Positions 6,363-14,143 of a stretch of DNA of 23,056 nt are shown here, in pieces. The position numbers were made by a program, and so were the translations under genes. Under the pieces are notes generated by a model, which was given only the letters and a program-made list of their open reading frames with translations, ran no database searches and was not told the DNA's origin. Source of the stretch: an uncultured Leuconostoc sp. (GTDB taxonomy: Bacteria; Bacillota; Bacilli; Lactobacillales; Lactobacillaceae); the NCBI RefSeq assembly GCF_946222815.1, contig NZ_CAMJRK010000015.1, forward strand, positions 1 to 23,056, read 5' to 3'. Position 1 is the stretch's first letter; each line of letters starts with the position of its first letter.

Positions 6363-7310
6363 TCATTTAACATTTAATGTAACTGGTAACGCGCTAACAT
6401 AGTCGTAAACACCTTGACCTGCAATGCTGCCATCGCCGACAGCTGTTGTAATTTGCCGTAATTCTTTGGCACGGACATCCCCCACTGCAAATACACCAGG
6501 AATGGTTGTTCGCATCTGCTCATCAGTCATGATCCAACCCTCATCATTTGTGATATCCAAATTTTCAAAACCTTGCGTGTTAGGTTTTAAACCAACATAC
6601 ACAAAAACACCGCTTGTATTAATTTGAGATATTTCATGCGTCTGATTATCAACCACACGAACACCAGTGACTTTATCACTATCACCAGTAATTTCTATCA
6701 CTTCTGTGTGCCAACGAAACGACATTTTCTCATTAGCGAAAGCACGATCTTGAATAATTTTTTGAGCACGTAAACTATCTCGACGATGTAACACCGTGAC
6801 TGATTTTGCTAAGTTCGTCAGATATAAACCTTCTTCAATAGCAGAATCGCCACCACCAACAACAACAACATCCTCATCTCGGAAAAAAGCACCATCACAT
6901 ACAGCACAGTAACTAACACCACGGCCCTGATAGTCCTCTTCACCATCAGTACCTAAATGAACATGTTCGGATCCGGTAGCAATAATAATGCTTTTAGCAA
7001 TGTAACGATCCATATCAGTCGTAATAATTTTATTGTGTCCGTCAATTTCAATACTTTCTACTGTACCAAAACCATATTCAGCACCAAAACGTGTCGATGA
7101 AGCATACATTTTCTCTGATAAATCTGGCCCTAGGATTGAATCAAACCCAGGATAATTTTCAACCTCAGCCGTATTATTCATTTGACCGCCATAAATACCA
7201 CGATCCAACATCAAAACAGATAGATTCGCGCGCGAAGCATACGTCGCAGCAGTCATTCCAGCAGGTCCTGCACCGATAATCACAACATCATACTGTTTAT
7301 CTTTTTCCAT
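6363..7310 (-). CDS. trxB: Thioredoxin reductase (NADPH)
   Basis: Cytosolic flavoenzyme that passes electrons from NADPH through FAD to thioredoxin. The 315-residue protein has the FAD-binding IIGAGPAG at 11-18, the redox-active pair CAVC (Cys135 and Cys138) in YCAVCDGAFF, the NADPH-binding VVGGGDSAIEE, and the C-terminal FAD motif GVFAVGDVRAKELRQ. Length and order fit the low-molecular-weight bacterial enzyme, and the CxxC argues against the ferredoxin-NADP reductase relatives. A GAGG eight bases upstream supports the start. It has its own promoter behind galU and a terminator after it, so it is probably transcribed alone. Confidence 0.96.
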   Translation of the reverse strand: MEKDKQYDVVIIGAGPAGMTAATYASRANLSVLMLDRGIYGGQMNNTAEVENYPGFDSILGPDLSEKMYASSTRFGAEYGFGTVESIEIDGHNKIITTDMDRYIAKSIIIATGSEHVHLGTDGEEDYQGRGVSYCAVCDGAFFRDEDVVVVGGGDSAIEEGLYLTNLAKSVTVLHRRDSLRAQKIIQDRAFANEKMSFRWHTEVIEITGDSDKVTGVRVVDNQTHEISQINTSGVFVYVGLKPNTQGFENLDITNDEGWIMTDEQMRTTIPGVFAVGDVRAKELRQITTAVGDGSIAGQGVYDYVSALPVTLNVK

Positions 7311-7347
7311 TCTGTAGACCTCATTTCACTTACTTTTTGTAAATCTA

Positions 7348-7376
7348 ATTCTACACGTATTTCAATATTTTGTCGA
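7348..7376 (-). promoter_or_regulatory. trxB promoter
   Basis: TCGACA at 7371-7376 and TAGAAT at 7348-7353, each one base off consensus, with a 17-bp spacer. The predicted leader is about 30 nt. Confidence 0.7.
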
Positions 7377-7428
7377 GAAAAAGTCATTAACCCTTATTAA
7401 CATTAAACACGTATTTGAGCTATAAATC

Positions 7429-8301
7429 TCACAATTTAGCTGCTAATTCCTTAATATAGGCACGCAACTGATCCTTTGTTTGTGGATGCTTCAATCCAAA
7501 TTCAATATTTGTTTCCAAAAAACCAATTTTTGAACCAATGTCATAACGACTACCCTTAAATTCATGCGCATAAACATGCTGACGATTATTTAATGAATCA
7601 ATAGCATCCGTTAATTGAATTTCGTTGCCTTTACCTGGTTGCGTGTTTTCTAATTCTTCAAAAATTTCTGGTGTTAATAAGTATCGACCAATAATAGCTA
7701 AATCTGATGGTGCATCTTCTGGCTTTGGTTTTTCAACAAAAGATTTGACACGATATAAACCATCAGAAGCTTCTGCAGCAGGATCAATCACACCATATTC
7801 GGAAACTTGGTCATGAGGTACTTTCATAACCGCTAAAGTTGATTCTCCTGTCTCTTCATAACGTTCGATTAACTGTTTCGTTAATGGTACATCATCTTCC
7901 ATTAGGTCATCACCAAGTAGGACAACAAAGGGCTCATCACCAATAAAAGCTTTTGCTGTTAATACAGCATCCCCAAGCCCCTTAGGATGAGACTGACGAA
8001 TGAAGTACATGTTGATATCAGTGGTTTCTTGAACAATTTTTAGTAGTTCATCTTTTCCCTTATCACGTAAATTATTTTCAAGTTCAGGATTTGAATCAAA
8101 ATGATCTTCAATTGAACGTTTTGATTTACCATCAACAATCACAATGTCTTCAATTCCTGAAGCAATGGCCTCGCGAACAATGTATTCTATTGTCGGTGTA
8201 TCGACAATTGGTAACATTTCTTTAGCTAATGCCTTTGTAGCTGGCAAAAAGCGTGTGCCTAGTCCTGCTGCTGGGATAATTGCTTTACGTACTGGTTTCA
8301 T
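7429..8301 (-). CDS. galU: UTP-glucose-1-phosphate uridylyltransferase
   Basis: Makes UDP-glucose from UTP and glucose-1-phosphate for cell-wall polymers, glycolipids and galactose metabolism. The product (290 residues) shows the nucleotide-binding AAGLGTRFLP near the N terminus, followed by KEMLPIVDTPTIEYIV, GLGDAVL and the FVVLLGDDLM metal-binding region. The ATG at 8301 is preferred because GAGAG lies about eight bases upstream. An in-frame GTG at 8310 is possible but has the purine run directly against it. It follows gpsA by about 40 bp and is probably in the hprK-gpsA transcript. Its substrate is the product of the sucrose phosphorylase encoded close by. Confidence 0.95.
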   Translation of the reverse strand: MKPVRKAIIPAAGLGTRFLPATKALAKEMLPIVDTPTIEYIVREAIASGIEDIVIVDGKSKRSIEDHFDSNPELENNLRDKGKDELLKIVQETTDINMYFIRQSHPKGLGDAVLTAKAFIGDEPFVVLLGDDLMEDDVPLTKQLIERYEETGESTLAVMKVPHDQVSEYGVIDPAAEASDGLYRVKSFVEKPKPEDAPSDLAIIGRYLLTPEIFEELENTQPGKGNEIQLTDAIDSLNNRQHVYAHEFKGSRYDIGSKIGFLETNIEFGLKHPQTKDQLRAYIKELAAKL

Positions 8302-8342
8302 GTTAGTCACTCTCTTTCTTATTCGTTAGTTCATGTACCAAG

Positions 8343-9353
8343 CTAATCTTCAGATTTCAACGGTCTTGCCATTAAATCTGCAATCACTTGACGCAAAGGC
8401 TTATTTTCATATAAAACTTGATATACCGCATTTGTAATTGGCATGTCAACATGATAAGTTTTTGCAAAGTCATAAACAGCTTTTGTTGTATTGACACCTT
8501 CAATGACCATACCCATTTCCTCGGTCACTTGTTGTAAACTTTTCCCCTGGCCCAAACCTAGACCTGCACGATAGTTACGTGAATTTGGTGACATGCCGGT
8601 TACAATTAAATCACCAATACCAGCAAGCTCATAAAGCGTTTCTGGTTTAGCGCCCATAGCCGCTCCCAAGTCACGTATTTCTACCAAACTTCTTGTCAAT
8701 AAGGCTGCTTGTGCATTAACGCCGTATCCTAAACCAATTAAAGCGCCAGAAGCAATCGCAACAATATTTTTTAAAGCCGCAAATAATTCTGAGCCAAGTA
8801 AATCATGATTCGTATACGCACGAAAAGTTTTGTTTGACAACGTTTTTTGTAACAACTGAGCTGCTGATTCGTCTGAACTACCAATCGAAACAGCTGTTAA
8901 ATCATGTTTGATGACATCTTCTGCATGAGACGGCCCAGATATAACAACCAATGCCGAGCGATAAGCCTCTGGCACTTCTTCTGCAATCATTTCAGATATA
9001 CGCTTATATGAGCCTTGTTCTAGACCCTTGGTGGCATGTGCCAAAATTACCGTGTGTGCCTGCGCTTTTAGAGCAGTGGCTAATTTTTGGGCTACCTCCC
9101 GCACAGCCTTAGTAGGTACCACACTTAATACAATTTCAACATTTTCAATTGCCAAAAACATATCATTTGTTGCTACTAGAGTGTCAACTAAAGTTGCATG
9201 AGGTAGATACTTACTATTCGTATGCTGCTGGTTTATTTCTTCAACTTGATTAAGATTATGTGTCCATAGGCGCACATCATGCCCATTTTCAGCGGCTGTG
9301 TTTGCTAATGCTGTTCCCCAGGACCCGGCACCAAGTACTGCTATCTTAGTCAT
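8343..9353 (-). CDS. gpsA: Glycerol-3-phosphate dehydrogenase [NAD(P)+]
   Basis: Reduces dihydroxyacetone phosphate to sn-glycerol-3-phosphate, the backbone of membrane phospholipids. The 336-residue protein starts with the Rossmann motif LGAGSWGTAL (7-16), has the conserved GPSHAEDV (140-147), the active-site Lys195 in ALKNIVAI, and the C-terminal substrate-binding region with GLGLGQG and GVNTTKAV. Its start codon lies inside the last codons of hprK (8-nt overlap), preceded by GGAG, so the two are translationally coupled. In many lactobacilli lgt lies between these two genes; it is missing here. Confidence 0.96.
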   Translation of the reverse strand: MTKIAVLGAGSWGTALANTAAENGHDVRLWTHNLNQVEEINQQHTNSKYLPHATLVDTLVATNDMFLAIENVEIVLSVVPTKAVREVAQKLATALKAQAHTVILAHATKGLEQGSYKRISEMIAEEVPEAYRSALVVISGPSHAEDVIKHDLTAVSIGSSDESAAQLLQKTLSNKTFRAYTNHDLLGSELFAALKNIVAIASGALIGLGYGVNAQAALLTRSLVEIRDLGAAMGAKPETLYELAGIGDLIVTGMSPNSRNYRAGLGLGQGKSLQQVTEEMGMVIEGVNTTKAVYDFAKTYHVDMPITNAVYQVLYENKPLRQVIADLMARPLKSED

Positions 9354-10308
9354 GTTTATTCTCCAGATCTATTTTTTCATTTTTTACCATCTCGACTGAC
9401 ATGCGCTCTTCAAGTGTTTTCAATGCATCAATGCCCATATTAGCAGTGCGAAATTTGACTGCTGCTGCATCAATAACACTTGCAGTGTTACGCCCTGGCG
9501 TCACAGGAACTACCATACGCTTAATTTTTACACCTAAAATTTCAAGTGTATCATTATCATTGCCCAAACGATCAAAATTAGCTTCGCCAATTTTGCCATT
9601 TGATAAATGAATATTAAGCGCAATTGTTGCATGTGATCGCACAGAAACCGCGCCATACACCTGTTGCACATCAATAATACCAACACCTCGAATTTCCATC
9701 ATATTGCGCAAGACCTCATTTGGCTCGCCGATTAAACGCTCCTCATCCTCTTGATAAATATCAACACGATCATCAGCAACTAATCTTGCTTTGTCTTGTT
9801 GAATCAATTCTAACGCAGCTTCTGTTTTGCCAATGCCTGCATCTCCAGTAATTAAAACACCCAAGCCGTGAACATCAATAAGCACGCCATGAACATTTTC
9901 ACGTGGTGCTAATTGGCCACCTAGATAGTAAGTCATATTTGATAAAATACGTGATGATGTTAAATTCGATGTTAAAATTGGAATTTTAGCCTCGTCTGCT
10001 GCCTGTTTAAGTTCATCACTGATTGGTAACCCTGTCGACACAACAAATGCTGGTGTTACTGGATCAGCCATTCGTCGATAAACCATTAGTAATTCTTCGT
10101 GACCCATACGTTCTGAAAAAGAAGTTTCCGTAATACCCAACAATTGCACACGTTCTGGTGCATAATAATTAAAATAACCAGTCATTTCTAACCCTGGTCG
10201 TGAAATATCTGCTGTTGTAATGATGCGCTCTAAGTATTGTTTCCCTGCTACAATTTCTAAACGCGTGTTATCTACTAATTGTTTTATTGTAACTGAATTT
10301 TGTGCCAT
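9346..10308 (-). CDS. hprK: HPr kinase/phosphorylase
   Basis: Phosphorylates HPr on Ser46 and reverses this, setting the level of the CcpA co-repressor and so carbon catabolite control. The 320-residue protein has an N-terminal half without obvious catalytic motifs and a C-terminal kinase half with His140 (ENVHGVLIDV), a Walker A loop GDAGIGKT at 155-162, the LVADDRVDI metal site, and the family signature EIRGVGIIDV. The loop differs from the common GDSGIGKS by Ser to Ala and Ser to Thr. The start follows the YvlD-like stop by one base and has only a weak purine-rich site, so coupling is likely. It is the regulator behind the cre sites found in this window. Confidence 0.96.
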   Translation of the reverse strand: MAQNSVTIKQLVDNTRLEIVAGKQYLERIITTADISRPGLEMTGYFNYYAPERVQLLGITETSFSERMGHEELLMVYRRMADPVTPAFVVSTGLPISDELKQAADEAKIPILTSNLTSSRILSNMTYYLGGQLAPRENVHGVLIDVHGLGVLITGDAGIGKTEAALELIQQDKARLVADDRVDIYQEDEERLIGEPNEVLRNMMEIRGVGIIDVQQVYGAVSVRSHATIALNIHLSNGKIGEANFDRLGNDNDTLEILGVKIKRMVVPVTPGRNTASVIDAAAVKFRTANMGIDALKTLEERMSVEMVKNEKIDLENKHD

Positions 10309-10309
10309 T

Positions 10310-10666
10310 TTATTTTCTTTCTACGCGTGCGTGCAAATCAGGTGTCAACAGTGTATTAACAATTGACAAAATAATTGCTGTAAACATTGCCCAACTAAAA
10401 CTTGAAAAATCAAAACCGCTAACAAGGTCTGCAGTTATTTCCAACATAATGCCGTTAATGACAATTGTAAATAAACCAAATGTTATAAATGTTAATGGTA
10501 ACGTCAGAAGCGCTAATAGTGGCTTAATAATCGTATTTAATACTGCTAAAACCAGTGCTGCCCCTAAAGCTGTCATCCAATTATCAACACGAAACGCTTC
10601 TGAAAAAAGTGACGACATAACTAAGAAAACTAACATTGTTGTCGCTAAACGTGTAAAAAAACGCAT
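10310..10666 (-). CDS. Small membrane protein of the YvlD / phage-holin-IV family
   Basis: A 118-residue protein with four predicted membrane spans (about residues 4-22, 30-50, 55-80 and 88-108), very hydrophobic, with the family-typical NTIIKPLLALLTLPLTFITFG segment split here as NTIIKPLLALL and TLPLTFITFG. The Pfam family carries a phage-holin name, but YvlD-like proteins are chromosomal and their function is not well known. The start is fixed by GTAGGAGGT six bases upstream; 51 further upstream codons overlap the promoter and are not used. It leads the transcript that continues into hprK. Confidence 0.85.
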   Translation of the reverse strand: MRFFTRLATTMLVFLVMSSLFSEAFRVDNWMTALGAALVLAVLNTIIKPLLALLTLPLTFITFGLFTIVINGIMLEITADLVSGFDFSSFSWAMFTAIILSIVNTLLTPDLHARVERK

Positions 10667-10688
10667 ATAACCTCCTACTGCTACCCAA

Positions 10689-10702
10689 TGTAAGCGCTTA
10701 AC
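10689..10702. promoter_or_regulatory. cre-like site in the leader of the YvlD-like/hprK operon
   Basis: TGTAAGCGCTTAAC fits 12 of 14 cre positions, and about as many in the reverse direction, around a perfect TAAGCGCTTA palindrome. It lies roughly 35-50 nt after the predicted transcript start and before the ribosome binding site, a roadblock position for CcpA. Confidence 0.5.
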
Positions 10703-10703
10703 A

Positions 10704-10739
10704 TGTTGACATAACGCACTTATTAAGTAATGTCCAACA
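10704..10739 (-). repeat. Imperfect inverted repeat at the 5' end of the hprK operon mRNA
   Basis: Arms 10704-10712 and 10730-10739 pair over nine bases with a single bulged base, around an inner ACTTAATAAGT palindrome. The predicted transcript start (about 10738) falls at the arm, so the mRNA would begin with a stem-loop. Confidence 0.5.
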
Positions 10740-10744
10740 CCCTT

Positions 10745-10753
10745 ATTATACCA
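10745..10753 (-). promoter_or_regulatory. Extended -10 promoter of the YvlD-like/hprK operon
   Basis: TGGTATAAT, a perfect TATAAT with the TG extension, 80 bp upstream of the YvlD-like start and just after the phoU terminator. No good -35 is seen. Confidence 0.7.
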
Positions 10754-10774
10754 AAACTTTCCATCAGTAGACAT

Positions 10775-10801
10775 AAAAACGACTAAACTTTCGTCTAGTC
10801 G
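10775..10801 (-). terminator. Rho-independent terminator of the pst-phoU operon
   Basis: Nine-bp stem (arms 10780-10788 and 10793-10801, one G-T pair) closed by a GAAA tetraloop on the minus strand and followed by five T. It lies 39 bases after the phoU stop codon. Confidence 0.85.
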
Positions 10802-10840
10802 TTCATTTGAAGTTGTCATGCGTCATCAAACAATGCACTA

Positions 10841-11515
10841 TTAAATAAAATAATTGTATCCTGGATTCAGCTCAATAATCTTACCTGTACGCTTATATAC
10901 AATCCATTCTGCAATGTCTGTCGTATAATCCCCGATACGCTTCAAATAACCAGCAATCACCAAATAATCAGCTGCTGAATCAACTAACTCGGCATCTTCT
11001 TTCATGCCTTCAACTGAATCAAAACGCACTTGGGCTGCACGCTTTGACAATGTTTGATTTTCTTCGGCAATAGATTCAGCTCCTAAAGCATCATTTTTAA
11101 TATAATAATCCATTACAGTTGAAACCATTGTTGCTACTTGTTCACCCATTTCACCAAGTGCCTTTTCAACACTAGAAATATGTTTTGTTCCCTTAACACG
11201 AATAGTTGAATTAGCAATATTACGTGCTTGATCGCCCATCCGTTCCAAAACAGAAACTGCTTTCAAAATTGTAACAATTTCACGCAAATCAGTTGTGACG
11301 GGTTGGTACAAAGCAATCATCTCGAACGTTTTCTTTTCAATAGCTGCTTCTCGTTCATTAATTTGATGATCATTATCTAAGATAGCTTTCGCACCCTCAC
11401 GATCATGATCTACAAATGACTGCACAGATTTTTGAATAGTTTGGGCAACAAGCATACCCATCTCTGTAAATGAATTATCTAAATCGGCTAGTTCTTCATC
11501 AAACAATCGTCGCAT
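10841..11515 (-). CDS. phoU: Phosphate transport regulator PhoU
   Basis: Cytosolic helical protein that links the Pst transporter to the PhoR kinase and dampens the Pho response when phosphate is plentiful. The 224-residue product consists of two PhoU repeats; their metal-binding ExxxD-type motifs are visible in LERMGDQARNIA and LKRIGDYTTDIAEW. The start MRRLFDEELADLDN is chosen because AAGGAG lies nine bases upstream; a longer frame has no such site. It is the last gene of the pst cluster, 64 bp behind the second pstB, and is followed by a terminator. Confidence 0.95.
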   Translation of the reverse strand: MRRLFDEELADLDNSFTEMGMLVAQTIQKSVQSFVDHDREGAKAILDNDHQINEREAAIEKKTFEMIALYQPVTTDLREIVTILKAVSVLERMGDQARNIANSTIRVKGTKHISSVEKALGEMGEQVATMVSTVMDYYIKNDALGAESIAEENQTLSKRAAQVRFDSVEGMKEDAELVDSAADYLVIAGYLKRIGDYTTDIAEWIVYKRTGKIIELNPGYNYFI

Positions 11516-11579
11516 GTTATTTCTCCTTTTCGTCGCTCTATCTATATTATTATGAATTAAACCTTGTTTGTTTCTAACA

Positions 11580-12350
11580 TCATCCGAATCGACCACTAAC
11601 GTAATCTTGCGTTTCTTGACTTTGTGGATTCAAAAAAATGTGCTTAGTCGAATCTACCTCAATAAGATCACCATTTAAAAAGAATGCTGTACGATCTGAT
11701 ATACGCGATGCTTGTGACATTGAGTGTGTGACAATAATCATCGCATAGTCATCACGTAAATTCAATAGCGTTTCTTCGATATTGTGACTCGACACTGGAT
11801 CTAACGCCGATGTCGGTTCATCTAACAACAAAAGTTCGGGCGCTGTTGCCAAAACGCGCGCAAGTGAGACACGTTGTTGCTGTCCACCTGACAAACCAAG
11901 AGCAGACTTGTGTAAATCATCTTTAACTTCTTCCCAAATTGATGCTTGCTTAAGCGACCTTTCCACAGCCTCATCAAGTTCAGATTTATCTTTGACACCC
12001 GCTAATTTCAGCCCAAAAATAACATTTTCATAAATAGAGAAAGGAAATGGATTAGGTTGTTGGAATACCATGCCAATTCGCTTGCGTAAATCAACAGTAT
12101 CTGTTGTTGGCGCATAAATATCTGTTCCCTTAAAGTCAAATGAACCCGTTACTGTCACATTATCCTCTAAATCATGCATACGATTTATTGCTCGAATATA
12201 GGTAGACTTTCCAGAGCCCGATGGACCAATAAGCGCTGTAATTCCCTTTTCTGGAAAATTTAAGTTAATACCGTGTAACGCCTCTTTTTGACCATACCAT
12301 AATTTAACATCACGTGTTTCAAGTATATTTTTTTGTTTAATATCTGTCAT
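11580..12350 (-). CDS. pstB: Phosphate ABC transporter ATP-binding protein, second copy
   Basis: ATPase that powers phosphate import through PstC-PstA. The 256-residue protein has Walker A GPSGSGKST (42-50), Q-loop VFQQPNPF, signature LSGGQQQR, Walker B LLLLDEPTSALD and the switch histidine in VTHSMSQA. The motifs are all canonical. Its start overlaps the stop of the preceding pstB by 4 nt, so the two are translationally coupled and may form a heterodimer. Paired pstB genes are common in Lactobacillales and streptococci. Confidence 0.96.
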   Translation of the reverse strand: MTDIKQKNILETRDVKLWYGQKEALHGINLNFPEKGITALIGPSGSGKSTYIRAINRMHDLEDNVTVTGSFDFKGTDIYAPTTDTVDLRKRIGMVFQQPNPFPFSIYENVIFGLKLAGVKDKSELDEAVERSLKQASIWEEVKDDLHKSALGLSGGQQQRVSLARVLATAPELLLLDEPTSALDPVSSHNIEETLLNLRDDYAMIIVTHSMSQASRISDRTAFFLNGDLIEVDSTKHIFLNPQSQETQDYVSGRFG

Positions 12351-13186
12351 CCGAAGTTCCCCGAAATATAATCATTTGTCAGTGCAACTTTTGGTCTTGT
12401 AAAAATTTTACGCGTCAAATCATACTCAATCACCTTTCCCATATGGAAAAAAGCTGTATAATCACTAATTCGAGCCGCTTGTTGCATATTATGTGTCACA
12501 ATGATAATTGTGTACTGATCTTTCAGTTTAAGTAACGTATCTTCAACTTGCGCAGATGAAATTGGATCAAGCGCACTAGATGGTTCATCTAAAAGTAAAA
12601 TATCTGGCTTCAAAGCCAATGCTCGTGCAATAACCAAACGCTGTGCCTGTCCACCTGATAAAGCTAAGGCTGATTTACCTAACTCATCTTTAACTTGATC
12701 CCATAACGCTGCCTGTTTCAAACTAGTTTCAACAATCTCATCAAGTTCTTGTTTTGTATATTGTCCACGTTGTGTCAGTGCGAACGTAATATTATTATAA
12801 ATAGATTTGGCAAATGGATTAGGTCGTTGGAATACCATGCCAATATGACGTCGCATTTCGTATACATCGATTGCTTTAGTATTAATATCCACACCGCGAT
12901 ACATGATATTACCTTTAACAGTCGCAACACTATCATTCATACGATTTAATGATCGTAAAAATGTTGATTTACCAGAACCTGAGGCACCAATTAAACTAGT
13001 AATTTTATAACGTTCAAATGACAAATCACCTTCACTTAATGCTAAATTTTGACCATAACTTACTTGTAAATTCTTTGTTGATATGGCAATTTCATGGTCG
13101 CCTGCACTCAAATCATAAATATAACGTTCTGGCATATGTTCAGTAATAAATTCACTGGCTGGTTTTAACTCGATATTATTTACCAT
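12347..13186 (-). CDS. pstB: Phosphate ABC transporter ATP-binding protein, first copy
   Basis: Paralogue of the next gene, 279 residues, with an N-terminal extension of about 30 residues before the ABC fold. Walker A is GASGSGKST (67-75), the Q-loop VFQRPNPF, Walker B ILLLDEPSSALD and the H-loop VTHNMQQA. The ABC signature reads LSGGQAQR (176-183) with Ala in place of the usual Gln, so ATP hydrolysis at one of the two sites might differ if the copies pair up. GGAG precedes the start. It lies 72 bp behind pstA and overlaps the second pstB by 4 nt. Confidence 0.95.
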   Translation of the reverse strand: MVNNIELKPASEFITEHMPERYIYDLSAGDHEIAISTKNLQVSYGQNLALSEGDLSFERYKITSLIGASGSGKSTFLRSLNRMNDSVATVKGNIMYRGVDINTKAIDVYEMRRHIGMVFQRPNPFAKSIYNNITFALTQRGQYTKQELDEIVETSLKQAALWDQVKDELGKSALALSGGQAQRLVIARALALKPDILLLDEPSSALDPISSAQVEDTLLKLKDQYTIIIVTHNMQQAARISDYTAFFHMGKVIEYDLTRKIFTRPKVALTNDYISGNFG

Positions 13187-13258
13187 TTTTTCTCCATAAC
13201 TAAGTGACTTAAAAATTTCTTAATGACATAACACTTTGCATCAGTCATTGTATGTTTG

Positions 13259-14143
13259 TTAGGCACTGGTCAATTTTTTGTATAATTGCGCACCGATTTT
13301 ACGTGCACTCAGGTTGAACAGTAACACAACAATAATCAAAACTGCTGAGGCACCAGCAGACACAGCATTCGCATCTGGCATAATACCTTCAGAATTAATC
13401 TTCCAGATATGTACTGCTAAGGTTTCGGCAGGACGCATAGGATTTAACGGGCTTGCAATATTAAATGGGTTCCAGTCTGAAAAATTCAATGCCGGCGCAG
13501 ATTGTCCAGCTGTATAGATTAAAGCGGCAGCTTCACCAAAAACACGACCTGCAGATAATACAACACCTGTCACAATTGAGGGCACTGCAGCTGGTAAAAT
13601 GATATGAATCACTGTTTCCCAACGTGACAAACCTAATGCAGAACCAGCTTCACGTTGTAAATTTGGAATTTGAGCTAAACTGGTTTCAATTGATCGCGTC
13701 AACAGAGGTAAATTAAAGAAAGTTAGTGCAATTGCACCAGATAGTATTGAAAATCCCAAATGAAATTGAACAACAAATATCAAAAATCCAAACAACCCAA
13801 CAACGACGGAAGGCAAAGAACTTAAAATTTCAATTGCTGTACGGACAACCGTTGTGAATCTACCTTTTTTTGAATATTCATTCAAATAAATAGCAGCACC
13901 TAAAGCGATTGGAAAACTAATAATCATTGCCAATATCAGTAAATAAAAAGAATTAAACAATTGGATACCGATACCACCACCGGCTTCAAATGCTCTGGCT
14001 GGCGATGTTAAAAAGTGCCATGATAAATTGGGTACACCCCGAATCAAAATAAAAGCAAGCATGGCAATCAATATTAACGCAACAATCCCAGAAATCGCAT
14101 AAATTACACCTGTTGCTATTTTATCAGCACGTTTTGCATTCAT
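13259..14143 (-). CDS. pstA: Phosphate ABC transporter permease PstA
   Basis: One of the two membrane subunits of the high-affinity phosphate importer. The 294-residue protein has about six membrane spans and the EAA-type coupling loop REAGSALGLSRWETVIHIILP, quoted here as EAGSALGLSRWETV, which docks on PstB. The SLPSVVVGLFGF segment is typical of the Pst permeases. Its ATG overlaps the pstC stop by one base (TAATG), so translation is coupled, and the equal stoichiometry of the two permeases fits this. Confidence 0.96.
   Translation of the reverse strand: MNAKRADKIATGVIYAISGIVALILIAMLAFILIRGVPNLSWHFLTSPARAFEAGGGIGIQLFNSFYLLILAMIISFPIALGAAIYLNEYSKKGRFTTVVRTAIEILSSLPSVVVGLFGFLIFVVQFHLGFSILSGAIALTFFNLPLLTRSIETSLAQIPNLQREAGSALGLSRWETVIHIILPAAVPSIVTGVVLSAGRVFGEAAALIYTAGQSAPALNFSDWNPFNIASPLNPMRPAETLAVHIWKINSEGIMPDANAVSAGASAVLIIVVLLFNLSARKIGAQLYKKLTSA

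Noticed and set aside
10310..10666. Possible prophage or lysis gene because of the phage-holin family name
   Set aside because: No endolysin, structural phage genes, integrase or attachment repeats are nearby, and YvlD-like proteins are common chromosomal membrane proteins next to hprK.
10302..10670. Open frame of 122 codons on the plus strand opposite the YvlD-like gene
   Set aside because: It is an antisense shadow of a well-supported membrane protein gene, has no ribosome binding site, and its residue make-up mirrors the complementary hydrophobic codons. The TTGACA at 10706 on that strand lacks a credible -10 and gene.
13187..13258. A promoter or regulatory RNA between pstA and pstB
   Set aside because: The 72-bp gap has no convincing -35/-10 pair and no stem of note; plain operon spacing is enough.
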